DNA of 10,101 nt from Dehalococcoidia bacterium (GCA_030669525.1 DAOVDO010000023.1:1-10101), one strand, 5' to 3'. Positions 1 to 7,505 are shown, numbered from the stretch's first letter. Translations and numbers: made by a program. Notes: generated by a model not told the origin, from the sequence alone.

Positions 1-1073
1 AGCAGAGCATTAACCAATCTCATAGAATCCAACACGCTGATTATTTTTTCAATTTGATGGTCGCTTAGCTTGGTGTAAATCTGTCTGGCTCTATAGCCCA
101 TTGAAATTTCCCTGCCTATTTTTGCTTTCCATTGCTTTTGGTAATGGGAAAGCTGGTCAACAGTTAGTTCGTCCCTGTAGAGACCCTCGCTAAGCACTTT
201 AGCAGCTATTTTAGCAGCTATATGCCCAAAATAGATGCCACCTCCGGTAGTTGGCTTCACCTGGCCGGCAGCATCACCGATAACCAGTATCCTATCCCCG
301 TAGGTACACGGTAGAATTCCCATGGGGATGACTTTTTGCACTATTTTTCCTACCCTGCTTGTTATCCTATCCTGACAAAAGGACTCAAGCAGGAACCTCT
401 CCAAATGCAATTTTGCATGAGATTTTGTTATCAGACCAGCCAGAGCTTTTTCTCCTGAAATGGGTACAAGCCAGGCAAAGAAACCCGGTGCCGTTCGTTG
501 TCCAAAGTATATCTCTATTTCATTGATGTTAATACCTTTAATCTCAGTTTGAGAACCAATTGCGAAATGCCTAATTTTACCCAAACCTAGCTTCTGGCAT
601 AGTCCGGGGCTGAAACCGCTGGCTAAAATCACAGCCCTTGAATTAATTATCTCCCTTGAGCCTCGGAATATTGTCTCAACTTGCACCTCCGCTTTTCCTA
701 TGGAGATATCACTAACATGAGAAGAAAACAAATACTCAGCACCTATGGCTTCGGCTTTGCGTGCAATAGACTGTTCGAAAGACGCCCTATCTATCACATA
801 AGCTTGAACTTTTTCGCTTATTAACTTCAGATATTTCCCGGAAGGTGAAAAAATCTTAGCTGATTTTACCCTGTTTACTATCACTTCTGGGCTGATACCA
901 AAGGAATCAAAACATACAGTGCTGACTATCCCAGTACAGCAAACATCAATTCCCGCCTCGTTTTTTTGTTCCAGGACAGCTACGCTATGTCCCGATGAAG
1001 CAAGTTCAAACGCAGCATAACTTCCCGCTGGTCCCGCACCCACAATGATGACATCATAAAATTTACTTGACAA
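1..1073 (-). CDS. Geranylgeranyl reductase family FAD-dependent oxidoreductase, 3' end beyond window
   Basis: Probable flavoprotein reducing double bonds of a prenyl chain (lipid, quinone or similar); the exact substrate cannot be read from the sequence. I translated the reverse strand from a TTG at 1073. A TAA lies directly upstream in frame (1076-1074), and the dinucleotide-binding motif VGAGPAG falls at residues 11-17, so no later start is possible. Seen: an acidic residue ending the second strand (E35), the Cys pair C45-C46 in a VCCTGI segment, a GFFAWLVP segment near residue 200, and the FAD motif GDAAGQVKPTTGGGIYFG from residue 266. These are hallmarks of the GGR family. About 357 codons are present; relatives are about 380-400 residues, so only a short C-terminal piece is missing. 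It diverges from a second family member starting at 1185. Other FAD-dependent oxygenases share the fold, but the C-terminal motif favours GGR. Confidence 0.88.
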   Translation of the reverse strand, partial: MSSKFYDVIIVGAGPAGSYAAFELASSGHSVAVLEQKNEAGIDVCCTGIVSTVCFDSFGISPEVIVNRVKSAKIFSPSGKYLKLISEKVQAYVIDRASFEQSIARKAEAIGAEYLFSSHVSDISIGKAEVQVETIFRGSREIINSRAVILASGFSPGLCQKLGLGKIRHFAIGSQTEIKGININEIEIYFGQRTAPGFFAWLVPISGEKALAGLITKSHAKLHLERFLLESFCQDRITSRVGKIVQKVIPMGILPCTYGDRILVIGDAAGQVKPTTGGGIYFGHIAAKIAAKVLSEGLYRDELTVDQLSHYQKQWKAKIGREISMGYRARQIYTKLSDHQIEKIISVLDSMRLVNAL

Positions 1074-1087
1074 TTAAGCGATACCCA

Positions 1088-1117
1088 TTCAAATATTTCA
1101 CTATGCAATGTTATCAT
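1088..1117 (+). promoter_or_regulatory. Candidate promoter for the rightward GGR gene
   Basis: TTCAAA (1088-1093), an 18-nt spacer and TATCAT (1112-1117) match the sigma-70 consensus at 4 of 6 and 5 of 6 bases. A TG at 1109-1110 makes an extended -10 element (TGTTATCAT). The predicted transcript would begin near 1124 and carry a leader of about 60 nt before the ATG at 1185. The -10 shares bases 1113-1117 with the reverse-strand -10, so the two promoters would form one bidirectional element. Confidence 0.4.
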
Positions 1118-1142
1118 ATTACATAAAGGAGAAAATAGTTAA
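1113..1142 (-). promoter_or_regulatory. Candidate promoter for the leftward GGR gene
   Basis: On the minus strand TTAACT (-35, 1142-1137) is followed after 18 nt by TATGAT (-10, 1118-1113). These match the sigma-70 consensus at 4 of 6 and 5 of 6 bases. The start of transcription would lie near 1106, leaving a leader of about 33 nt before the TTG codon. The -10 overlaps the -10 proposed for the opposite direction. The evidence is pattern match only. Confidence 0.35.
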
Positions 1143-1184
1143 TAGAGATGCCTTTGAATTGCAGGTAATCCATAGGAATTTTTT

Positions 1185-2363
1185 ATGGATAAGCAATTTT
1201 TCGAGGTGATTGTAGTTGGTGCTGGCCCTGCCGGTGCAACTCTTGCTTATGAACTGGCAAGGGAAGGTATAAAGGTATTGCTTCTAGAGAAGGAGTACTT
1301 ACCTCGCTACAAGTGCTGCGCTGGTGGTATTACCGCGAGGGCGGCCAAGCTTTTAGATTATGATATTTCTTCGGTGGTTGAGGACACGATTTGTGATGTC
1401 GTGTTTACCTATCGTTCTGGCCAATATTATATTGGACATGATAGTGAGGGACTGATTTACACGGTTATGCGAAACAAATTTGACTTCCTCCTGGTGGAAA
1501 GAGCAAAGCAGTATGGAGCCATTATACATGATAAACATGAAGTAACTCAGATACGGATGGATAGTAACGGAGTGGAGGTATCAACTACAGATGACACCTA
1601 CCGGGCATATTTTATTGTAGGAGCCGATGGAACCTATAGCCAGGTGGCAAAACAGCTGGAAATCAAACGAAATGTCAGTTATCTTGCTGCGATGGTAACA
1701 GAGCTTAATGTGCCCAGCAAAGATATTGACCGGTGGAAAGGGCGGGTTAACATAGACTTCGGATATATTGCTGGCGGCTTTGCCTGGGTATTCCCTAAGA
1801 AAAATCATATTTCCGTGGGTATTGGTTGCCATGGTGCAAATGCCGTAAGTTTGAGACGGGGTTGTAAAAAATATATACACTCGCTAGCCATCGTCCACTA
1901 TAACAATGTCAAATCCTGCAGTTGCCTGATTCCCACATCCCAGAGTAATAGCATTGTGTGTAAAGATAGAGCATTACTGGTGGGAGATGCCGCTGGTTTT
2001 ACCGATCCCCTTACTGGTGAGGGTATCTATTATGCTGTTCTTAGTGCACAGCTTGCGGCTAATGTGATAAAGGACTGCCTGATGCAAAGCACGGGAGATT
2101 CGTCCAGGTATCAGCAAGATGTGGAAGATATGATAATATCCGAACTGAATGTGGCACGAGGATTATTAAGAGCGTTAGCCTTTTCTCCCCGGTTGACACT
2201 AAAATTATTTCAAAAGGACGAAAGAGTGTGGAGAGCTTGTCTATCCTTGATGCATGATAGAACAAAATATGCTATCATAAGTAGGAAATTAAGAGAAATC
2301 AAGGGAAAGTTACGGCTTTTTATAGGTACACTAACCTTTCTTTCCCGTCTTAAAGTAAAATGA
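1185..2363 (+). CDS. Geranylgeranyl reductase family FAD-dependent oxidoreductase
   Basis: A full-length (392 residues) flavoprotein of the GGR family, expected to saturate double bonds of a geranylgeranyl or other polyprenyl chain using FAD; the true substrate is not known. Seen: dinucleotide-binding motif VGAGPAG at 11-17, E35 at the end of the second strand, the family segment PRYKCCAGGI at 40-49 with its Cys pair, GGFAWVFP near 197, and GDAAGFTDPLTGEGIYYA from 267. The ATG is supported by an upstream in-frame stop at 1173 and a modest AGGA site seven bases ahead. The stop overlaps the ATG of the next gene (ATGA, 2360-2363), indicating translational coupling. It is a divergent homologue of the leftward GGR gene and differs in the C-terminal FAD motif (FTDPLTGEG against QVKPTTGGG), so the two probably act on different substrates or steps. 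Confidence 0.9.
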   Translation: MDKQFFEVIVVGAGPAGATLAYELAREGIKVLLLEKEYLPRYKCCAGGITARAAKLLDYDISSVVEDTICDVVFTYRSGQYYIGHDSEGLIYTVMRNKFDFLLVERAKQYGAIIHDKHEVTQIRMDSNGVEVSTTDDTYRAYFIVGADGTYSQVAKQLEIKRNVSYLAAMVTELNVPSKDIDRWKGRVNIDFGYIAGGFAWVFPKKNHISVGIGCHGANAVSLRRGCKKYIHSLAIVHYNNVKSCSCLIPTSQSNSIVCKDRALLVGDAAGFTDPLTGEGIYYAVLSAQLAANVIKDCLMQSTGDSSRYQQDVEDMIISELNVARGLLRALAFSPRLTLKLFQKDERVWRACLSLMHDRTKYAIISRKLREIKGKLRLFIGTLTFLSRLKVK

Positions 2364-3130
2364 ACAGGCAGTATCGTGATTTGGGGTTAGGTCTGCTTGC
2401 TGTAGGATCAGGTCTCGTGCCAACAGCATTCCTGCTGCTGAATTCTATTCCCATAATTGCATTAGGAATCGCAGTAATTATACTGGGAGCAGTATGCCTG
2501 GCATTGGCAAGAACCAGACCAAAAATTTCCCCAGAAGTAAGTAGTCTTCTTATGAAGACTGGTGTGGAAAATATAGGCTCCTTACTTGAAGAGTTGGGCC
2601 TAAAATCCAGGGGAATGTACTTGCCCTCTTCATTGGCGGGTGGAAAGCCACGGGCTATCATCCCCCTGTATAGTAATCCTCACTTCCCTAAAATAAATGT
2701 ACCCCTTAATCAAAGACTCATAGTTTCTTGTGGGCAAGATCCTGAGGATATCGGCATCATGGTAACCACCGCAGGTTCAAATATCATTAATATGCTTGAG
2801 ACAATGCCTGGAGCAACTTCAGACGAGGTTGCCGCTGCCCTGAGCACCGTTCTAATAGGTACACTGGATCTAACTACTGGTGTTGAAGTGATAATGGAAA
2901 ACAACAAGGTTATTGTCAGGTTATCCAATCCACGTCTGGAGGAGAAAGAAAATACCTGGGTTGTACAAAGTTTGGGAAGCTCTACCGCCTCAATAGTTGC
3001 CTCCTTGCTTGCTGAAGCTCTTGGTAAGCCAGTGATAATAGAATCTGAGAGTTTGAAATCAAAGGAAAACCTTATTACGTTAGAAATTCTGAGCACTGAA
3101 TCTGAAATTGAGGACAATATCGAACACTAA
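2360..3130 (+). CDS. Two-helix membrane protein of unknown function, coupled to GGR
   Basis: A 256-residue protein I cannot assign to a named family with certainty. Two hydrophobic segments (about 8-27 and 30-50) form an N-terminal membrane hairpin, followed by a soluble part of about 200 residues. That part contains an amphipathic stretch with GVENIGSLLEELGL (68-81) followed by MYLPS, and later GSSTASIVASLLAEALGKP (206-224), which reads like a conserved core helix. The C terminus is acidic. From memory the architecture resembles uncharacterised two-helix proteins in archaea and Chloroflexota; this is unverified. The ATG overlaps the stop of the upstream GGR gene by 4 bp, so it is translated from the same mRNA. 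The coupling suggests a membrane partner of the reductase, but no catalytic motif is visible. Confidence 0.85.
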   Translation: MNRQYRDLGLGLLAVGSGLVPTAFLLLNSIPIIALGIAVIILGAVCLALARTRPKISPEVSSLLMKTGVENIGSLLEELGLKSRGMYLPSSLAGGKPRAIIPLYSNPHFPKINVPLNQRLIVSCGQDPEDIGIMVTTAGSNIINMLETMPGATSDEVAAALSTVLIGTLDLTTGVEVIMENNKVIVRLSNPRLEEKENTWVVQSLGSSTASIVASLLAEALGKPVIIESESLKSKENLITLEILSTESEIEDNIEH

Positions 3131-3250
3131 ACCAAATGAAGAGCAAAATAGAAAATTCATTGGCGCTGTATCCTGATAAGTGAAATTAAATAGAAAGGTA
3201 ATATTTAAATTATTAATTTGCACTTTAGGTTTTTACCCATGATTAGCTAG

Positions 3251-3568
3251 ATGAAAATATATGATAACTATATTATTATCCTGGCAAGCCTTCTATTAAT
3301 TACCTCGGTTATTTTTGCAGTACTGGATGAAACCCGTCTGGATCTCTGTTTCTCTGTATTCCTTATCGAAGCCCTGGTATTAAACGAGCTATGCATTTAC
3401 CTCAATCCCAAAGCGAAGAGAGGCCTGAATACCGTTAACTATGTACTTTTCGCTGGATTCGCGCTTATTGTGGCTAATAAGGTGATACAGATAATCTGGG
3501 GCTTTGACGCTATGGCTATTCTATCGAATATCATAAAGATGAGAGTGATGGACACCCTCCAGGCATAA
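3251..3568 (+). CDS. Small membrane protein with three predicted helices
   Basis: A 105-residue, very hydrophobic protein with three likely membrane helices at about 7-24, 31-50 and 61-83; I do not recognise a named family. A TAG directly before the ATG (3248-3250, in frame) makes this the first available start; there is no clear Shine-Dalgarno site. The stop is seven bases ahead of the GTG of the DUF4129 protein, so the two are almost certainly co-transcribed. It therefore probably opens the envelope module and may be a membrane subunit of it. The 120-bp gap upstream is AT-rich and separates it from the GGR operon, but I could not pick out a convincing promoter there. Confidence 0.75.
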   Translation: MKIYDNYIIILASLLLITSVIFAVLDETRLDLCFSVFLIEALVLNELCIYLNPKAKRGLNTVNYVLFAGFALIVANKVIQIIWGFDAMAILSNIIKMRVMDTLQA

Positions 3569-3575
3569 CGCTATT

Positions 3576-5555
3576 GTGAAAAGGCTTATTTTAATCCTAT
3601 CAACGATAATTCTTACAGCTTCAGCTTTCTGGGGGTTGGTTGTCAACGGATTGAGTCAAATCCCACATGAAGACCCATCTACCGCTGAAACGCACTTCAA
3701 TTTTGTCATCCCCTTGCTTCATTATAGTGATATTTTTACTATGATAGCGGAAAGAGATTATTCACAGGCACGTGAACTATTAGAGGAGCTAAAGCTGGAT
3801 TTTGCTCATCTTCCAGAGGATGTAATCTTTATTATGGCCAGGTACAACGACCTGAGTAACGAATTGACCAACCAGCTCGATAAACTGGAACATACGCTTG
3901 ATAGATGTGAGCAATTCCTGTCAGAAAATAAGCTGAATGAGGCTTTTGTTGAGCTTAATGAAGCTAGGAAGTTAATTACTGAAGTGAAAATACTTATCAG
4001 GAATATCACCCTGGCTACAGAAGAACTATTTTATATTCTGGCTCCTTTCCTGTCACCCCAGGATGCGGAAGCTATAAACGAGGCAAAGGCAAGACTGCAA
4101 GAAGCAATAGACAGGCTGGCGGAACTCGAGGCATGGTATATGGAACGCATGCAGAGTCTTGAAGAGGAGGCCGAGCGAAAGGCTCAAGGAGGCATTGAGA
4201 CTGAAGGTGAACCGGTCGAAGCACTGCTGCCTACCGACTTGACCCTTGATATTAGACCTGAGCGAGTATGGGTGGGAGAAAGGATTACTGTATTTGGCAG
4301 ACTCTGGTCTACAGAAAGGCTTATCGGTGCCAGACAGGTCTCTATATTTTTAAACGGAGAGCACACTGCCACAATTACCACTTTTAGTGATGGTACTTAT
4401 GAAACCAGCTTCACACTGCCCTACTGGTACGTACCTACAATAGAAGTTCAGGCTTCCTATGTTCCTACCGGTGATGACAAGAAGATTTACACCGCTTCAT
4501 CGAGTGAGGTTGAGATAATAACAGTTTTATACCACGACACTGGCCTGAAGACAGAGATTCCCGAGAGAGCATATCCAGGTTTGCCTGTGAGGGTAGGTGG
4601 GAAGGTGGAGTCGGATGGTAATGTTATTGGTCGCAGCGTTATTGTACTTCTTGATGGAGAACCTCTTTTTGAAGACATCACAGACGACAATGGTTTATTT
4701 TGGCGCAATATAACGCTTGACAGGGAAACCGCAACAGGAGAGCATAGTCTAAGATTTACCACCACCCCCGATAATAAATACCGCTCGGCTGGTACCTCAA
4801 CCGACAGTGTCCTGCAGGTGGAAAAAGTAACACCTAAAATTGAGCTTCAGGCACCCAGGTTTATACTTTTACCACAGAAGGTTGAGTTAACGGGAGAAGC
4901 ATATTCTCCTCTTCCTCTTGTAGGAGCTGCGCTAAATCTAGAGACAGGCGGGACTTCCAGTACCAGTGTCGTTAATGAGGGAAGATTTAATATAGAGCTG
5001 GCGTTACCTTTTATATCTAACTTTTTAGGTCACAGGAATATAAAAGCCAGCCTTGTCCCCCGGGAGCCATGGCATCTTACTGCCACTCGGGATGTTAGCA
5101 TTTATGTCATAAATTTGATCTATGTGGCAATTATACTGGCAGCACTCATCCTGGCATGGAAACGACTACTGGTGGTTATACCAGGTATATTTCGAAAAAG
5201 GCAGATGCCTTTCATACCTCAAGAAGAAACGCAAGGGCAATTAATCTCCACGGTATTCCCTATTCTGGAAATCAAGCCTGTACCGGGAGATAACCCAGGA
5301 ATTATCTTAAGGGCTTATTATGTGGCGGTGGTCGCTGTGCAGAAGCTGGCGATGATTTTCCTTAAACCTCAGATGACCATGAGAGAATTCCTGAATCAGG
5401 TTAAATTCTCACTTGGTAAGTTTGCCAGTTTGTTTGAGCGATTAACCTACATGGCTGAGAAAGCGCTATATTCAAATCACACTATAAGAGAAGACGAGGC
5501 TTTTCTAGCTCAAAACATGGCCTCACAAGTGGACAGGGAAAGAGTAAAAAATTAA
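3576..5555 (+). CDS. Exported Ig-like-domain protein with C-terminal DUF4129 domain
   Basis: A 659-residue envelope protein of unknown exact role. It starts with GTG, giving MKRLILIL and a signal peptide or N-terminal anchor (about 1-27). Residues 56-204 are charged and helix-rich, probably coiled coil. Three beta-rich domains follow at about 219-313, 324-412 and 418-509. Each has the look of a bacterial Ig-like domain (a proline-containing lead-in, a G-x-V-like strand, then a D-G-x-Y/F turn). One membrane helix lies at 511-528, with basic residues directly after it placing the C-terminal part in the cytoplasm. The tail ends with a DUF4129-type segment: MTMREFL at 600-606, a LFERLTYMAEKALYS helix, then H635. 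DUF4129 commonly sits at the end of TgpA-like transglutaminases; no transglutaminase domain or Cys-His-Asp triad is seen here. It is followed by DUF4350, MoxR and DUF58 genes. Confidence 0.85.
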   Translation: MKRLILILSTIILTASAFWGLVVNGLSQIPHEDPSTAETHFNFVIPLLHYSDIFTMIAERDYSQARELLEELKLDFAHLPEDVIFIMARYNDLSNELTNQLDKLEHTLDRCEQFLSENKLNEAFVELNEARKLITEVKILIRNITLATEELFYILAPFLSPQDAEAINEAKARLQEAIDRLAELEAWYMERMQSLEEEAERKAQGGIETEGEPVEALLPTDLTLDIRPERVWVGERITVFGRLWSTERLIGARQVSIFLNGEHTATITTFSDGTYETSFTLPYWYVPTIEVQASYVPTGDDKKIYTASSSEVEIITVLYHDTGLKTEIPERAYPGLPVRVGGKVESDGNVIGRSVIVLLDGEPLFEDITDDNGLFWRNITLDRETATGEHSLRFTTTPDNKYRSAGTSTDSVLQVEKVTPKIELQAPRFILLPQKVELTGEAYSPLPLVGAALNLETGGTSSTSVVNEGRFNIELALPFISNFLGHRNIKASLVPREPWHLTATRDVSIYVINLIYVAIILAALILAWKRLLVVIPGIFRKRQMPFIPQEETQGQLISTVFPILEIKPVPGDNPGIILRAYYVAVVAVQKLAMIFLKPQMTMREFLNQVKFSLGKFASLFERLTYMAEKALYSNHTIREDEAFLAQNMASQVDRERVKN

Positions 5556-5579
5556 ATTAGTCAAAAAAAATGTAGAGAA

Positions 5580-6527
5580 ATGTACATAAATTTCAAAAAT
5601 TTAATTCTATCCAGAGCCCAGGAGTTGACAAGGTTAGTGCAAAGATCAGTTACCGAAAGACTTCATCTCATGATAGTGCTTGTCCTGGTTATGTTGGCTT
5701 TGCTTGTGTGGTTCTATCCCAGCAACAGTGATTTTAAGAATGAAAATCCTCACTGGAATGGTACCATGGATTTTCTAGAGGATATTGATGCGCAGGTGCT
5801 GTATTCTTATGACCCACTACCACCTGAAGCTCAAAGTACCACACTGATAGTTATCCCCTACATTGAGCTATCCCCTGACGACCTGAAGAGGGTTGACGAT
5901 TATGTCAACTCAGGTGGCAGATTGCTTCTTATGGACGACTTTGGCTTTGGCAATGGAATGCTGGAATACCTGGGCCTTGACTTACGCTTCACAGGCGCCC
6001 AGGTGCTCGACCCATTATTAGACTATAAGAACAAGAATTTGCCCAAAGTGATTGATTTTTCTGATGGTTCTGCCTCTAATGAGGTAGATAGTCTGGTATT
6101 CAATCATGCCACCAGTCTGTCCGATACGTCAACAGGCGATGTTGTGGCATGGTCATCATATTTCAGCTTCCTGGATGAAAACCAGAGCGGTCAATGGGAT
6201 GAAGGAGAACCAAAGGGTCACCTGCCTGTGATAGCTGAATTCAGTATAGGAGAGGGAGAGATCTTCGTTATATCCGACCCCAGTATTTTAATAAGCAGTA
6301 TGCTGGATATGGAGGACAATCGACAGTTCCTGGAAAATATTATCAAGGGCCAGGTGTTTTTTGACCAGGCTCATCTTCCCGATGCCACATTGGATGAAGC
6401 CAAGGTGGTGCTAAAGGTTACCCGCAGGACGATGGCCACGGTATGGGGTACCCTGGGATTGATAGCATTAGTATTGATATTGACATTAAAACCAATGAGA
6501 AATATCAAATTATTTAAAGTAAAATAA
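5580..6527 (+). CDS. DUF4350-type membrane protein with EF-hand-like loop
   Basis: A 315-residue protein anchored at both ends (helices about 29-46 and 285-303) with a large domain between, most likely outside the membrane. The domain resembles DUF4350, a glutamine-amidotransferase-like fold of unknown activity: strand-turn segments TTLIVIPYIELS (88-99), YVNSGGRLLLMDDFGFG (108-124), and GEGEIFVISDPSILI (224-238), then FDQAHLP (261-267). No catalytic Cys is evident. Residues 199-210 (DENQSGQWDEGE) match a 12-residue EF-hand calcium loop at positions 1, 3, 5, 6, 9 and 12. The ATG lies 24 bases after the DUF4129 gene, with only a weak purine-rich site in front. DUF4350 genes are regular neighbours of moxR and DUF58 genes, which supports a shared complex. 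Confidence 0.85.
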   Translation: MYINFKNLILSRAQELTRLVQRSVTERLHLMIVLVLVMLALLVWFYPSNSDFKNENPHWNGTMDFLEDIDAQVLYSYDPLPPEAQSTTLIVIPYIELSPDDLKRVDDYVNSGGRLLLMDDFGFGNGMLEYLGLDLRFTGAQVLDPLLDYKNKNLPKVIDFSDGSASNEVDSLVFNHATSLSDTSTGDVVAWSSYFSFLDENQSGQWDEGEPKGHLPVIAEFSIGEGEIFVISDPSILISSMLDMEDNRQFLENIIKGQVFFDQAHLPDATLDEAKVVLKVTRRTMATVWGTLGLIALVLILTLKPMRNIKLFKVK

Positions 6528-6550
6528 CAAAGTCAGGATTGCAGAATTTT

Positions 6551-6557
6551 AAGGAGG
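6551..6557 (+). promoter_or_regulatory. Strong Shine-Dalgarno site of the moxR gene
   Basis: AAGGAGG stands nine bases before the ATG at 6567 and fixes that start. It is the only near-perfect ribosome binding site in the window; the other genes have weak sites or none. This suggests that MoxR is made in larger amounts than its neighbours from the same transcript, which would fit a hexameric ATPase. Confidence 0.8.
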
Positions 6558-6566
6558 GCGATACCA

Positions 6567-7505
6567 ATGGCGAACGACGATCTATCTATAACACAGAAGA
6601 TACTGGATGAGGTCTCCAAAACGGTTGTTGGCAAGGCGGATACCAAGGAGTTGCTCCTGGTAGCCTTGCTTAGCGGGGGTCACTTACTGATTGAAGGTTT
6701 GCCAGGCACAGCTAAAACCACACTGGCGAGGGTATTCGCCCAGACAATTGGAGGCGTGTTCAAGAGAATACAGTTCACCCCTGATATGCTACCCTCAGAT
6801 ATCACCGGTTTCTATATGTATTCCCAGGATGGTAGGTCCAGATTTATACCAGGTCCTATCTTTACTAACCTGCTGTTGGGCGATGAGTTAAACCGGGCAA
6901 CACCCAGAACACAGGCTGCCCTCCTTGAAGCCATGCAGGAAAGCCAGGTAACCGTTGAGGGCATAACTCACCTTCTGCCTTCACCCTCCATGGTTATTGC
7001 CAGCCAGCTGCCTTATGGCGGTGCCGGCACCTATCCCTTAACAACTGTGCAGGTAGACCGTTTTTTACTCCGAGCCTGGAGTGATCTACCCTCTGAACAG
7101 GAAGAGAAAGAGATTATTCAGAATATAGACAGCATAGAGGAAAGAGTGGTGGAGCCAGTAGCAGAGCCACAACAAATTTCACAAATTCGCCAGACCGTTA
7201 AAAATATTCACCTGTCTGAGAAAGTCAGGGACTACATTATTTCCCTGGTAAGGCATGTGCGAAATAATCCCGATATCCTGGGAGTTCCCAGCCCAAGGGC
7301 TGGTATCGCTTTATACAAGGCTTCGAGAGCACTGGCATTACTCCATCAGAGAGACTATGTAATACCGGATGATGTAAAAAGGCTCTTCCATCCCGCTTTA
7401 GCCCACAGGGTAACTATAAAACCAGAAGCGGAGATGGAAGGGATAACACCGCAAGATATCATCAAGAAAGCACTGGAGGAGGTTCCCGTACCAAAAGAAC
7501 CGTAA
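6567..7505 (+). CDS. MoxR-family AAA+ ATPase
   Basis: A 312-residue MoxR ATPase, a cytoplasmic hexameric chaperone-like ATPase that in known systems activates or assembles a partner with a vWA-type domain. Seen: Walker A GLPGTAKT (44-51), the MoxR segment FTPDMLPSDITG (70-81), a GPIF segment (96-99) before Walker B LLLGDELNRATP (102-113, with D106 and E107), QAALLEAMQE (116-125), and the sensor-2 region SPRAGIALYKASRALAL followed by RDYVIPDDVKRL and the terminal AHRV. Length is normal for the family. Odd: the sensor-1 segment reads ASQLPYGGAGTYPL (145-158), where MoxR proteins usually have ATQNP, so the expected sensor-1 Asn is Leu148; the following PEAQLDRF reads TTVQVDRF. It lies between DUF4350 and DUF58 genes, and DUF58 is the classic partner. 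Confidence 0.95.
   Translation: MANDDLSITQKILDEVSKTVVGKADTKELLLVALLSGGHLLIEGLPGTAKTTLARVFAQTIGGVFKRIQFTPDMLPSDITGFYMYSQDGRSRFIPGPIFTNLLLGDELNRATPRTQAALLEAMQESQVTVEGITHLLPSPSMVIASQLPYGGAGTYPLTTVQVDRFLLRAWSDLPSEQEEKEIIQNIDSIEERVVEPVAEPQQISQIRQTVKNIHLSEKVRDYIISLVRHVRNNPDILGVPSPRAGIALYKASRALALLHQRDYVIPDDVKRLFHPALAHRVTIKPEAEMEGITPQDIIKKALEEVPVPKEP

Noticed and set aside
1148..1168. Six-codon open frame (MPLNCR) between the GGR promoter and the ATG at 1185, preceded by AAAGGAG
   Set aside because: The purine-rich site is about 16 nt from the ATG, too far, and there is no regulatory codon run or attenuator hairpin; most likely chance.
1185..2363. Assignment as a chlorophyll-type geranylgeranyl reductase (ChlP/BchP)
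   Set aside because: No other chlorophyll gene is in the window, and the family is widespread in non-phototrophs, so the specific name is not supported.
2710..3117. Long antisense open frame (135 codons) opposite the two-helix protein gene
   Set aside because: The plus-strand frame is membrane-protein-like, coupled to GGR and has a sensible composition; the antisense product is Ser/Thr-rich with no domain, a typical shadow.
3136..3183. Fifteen-codon open frame (MKSKIENSLALYPDK) after the two-helix protein gene
   Set aside because: No ribosome binding site and no recognisable feature; such frames are common by chance.
3131..3250. Promoter for the five-gene module
   Set aside because: Several TA-rich hexamers exist, but none has a good -35 at proper spacing; TTGGCG at 3160 has no matching -10.
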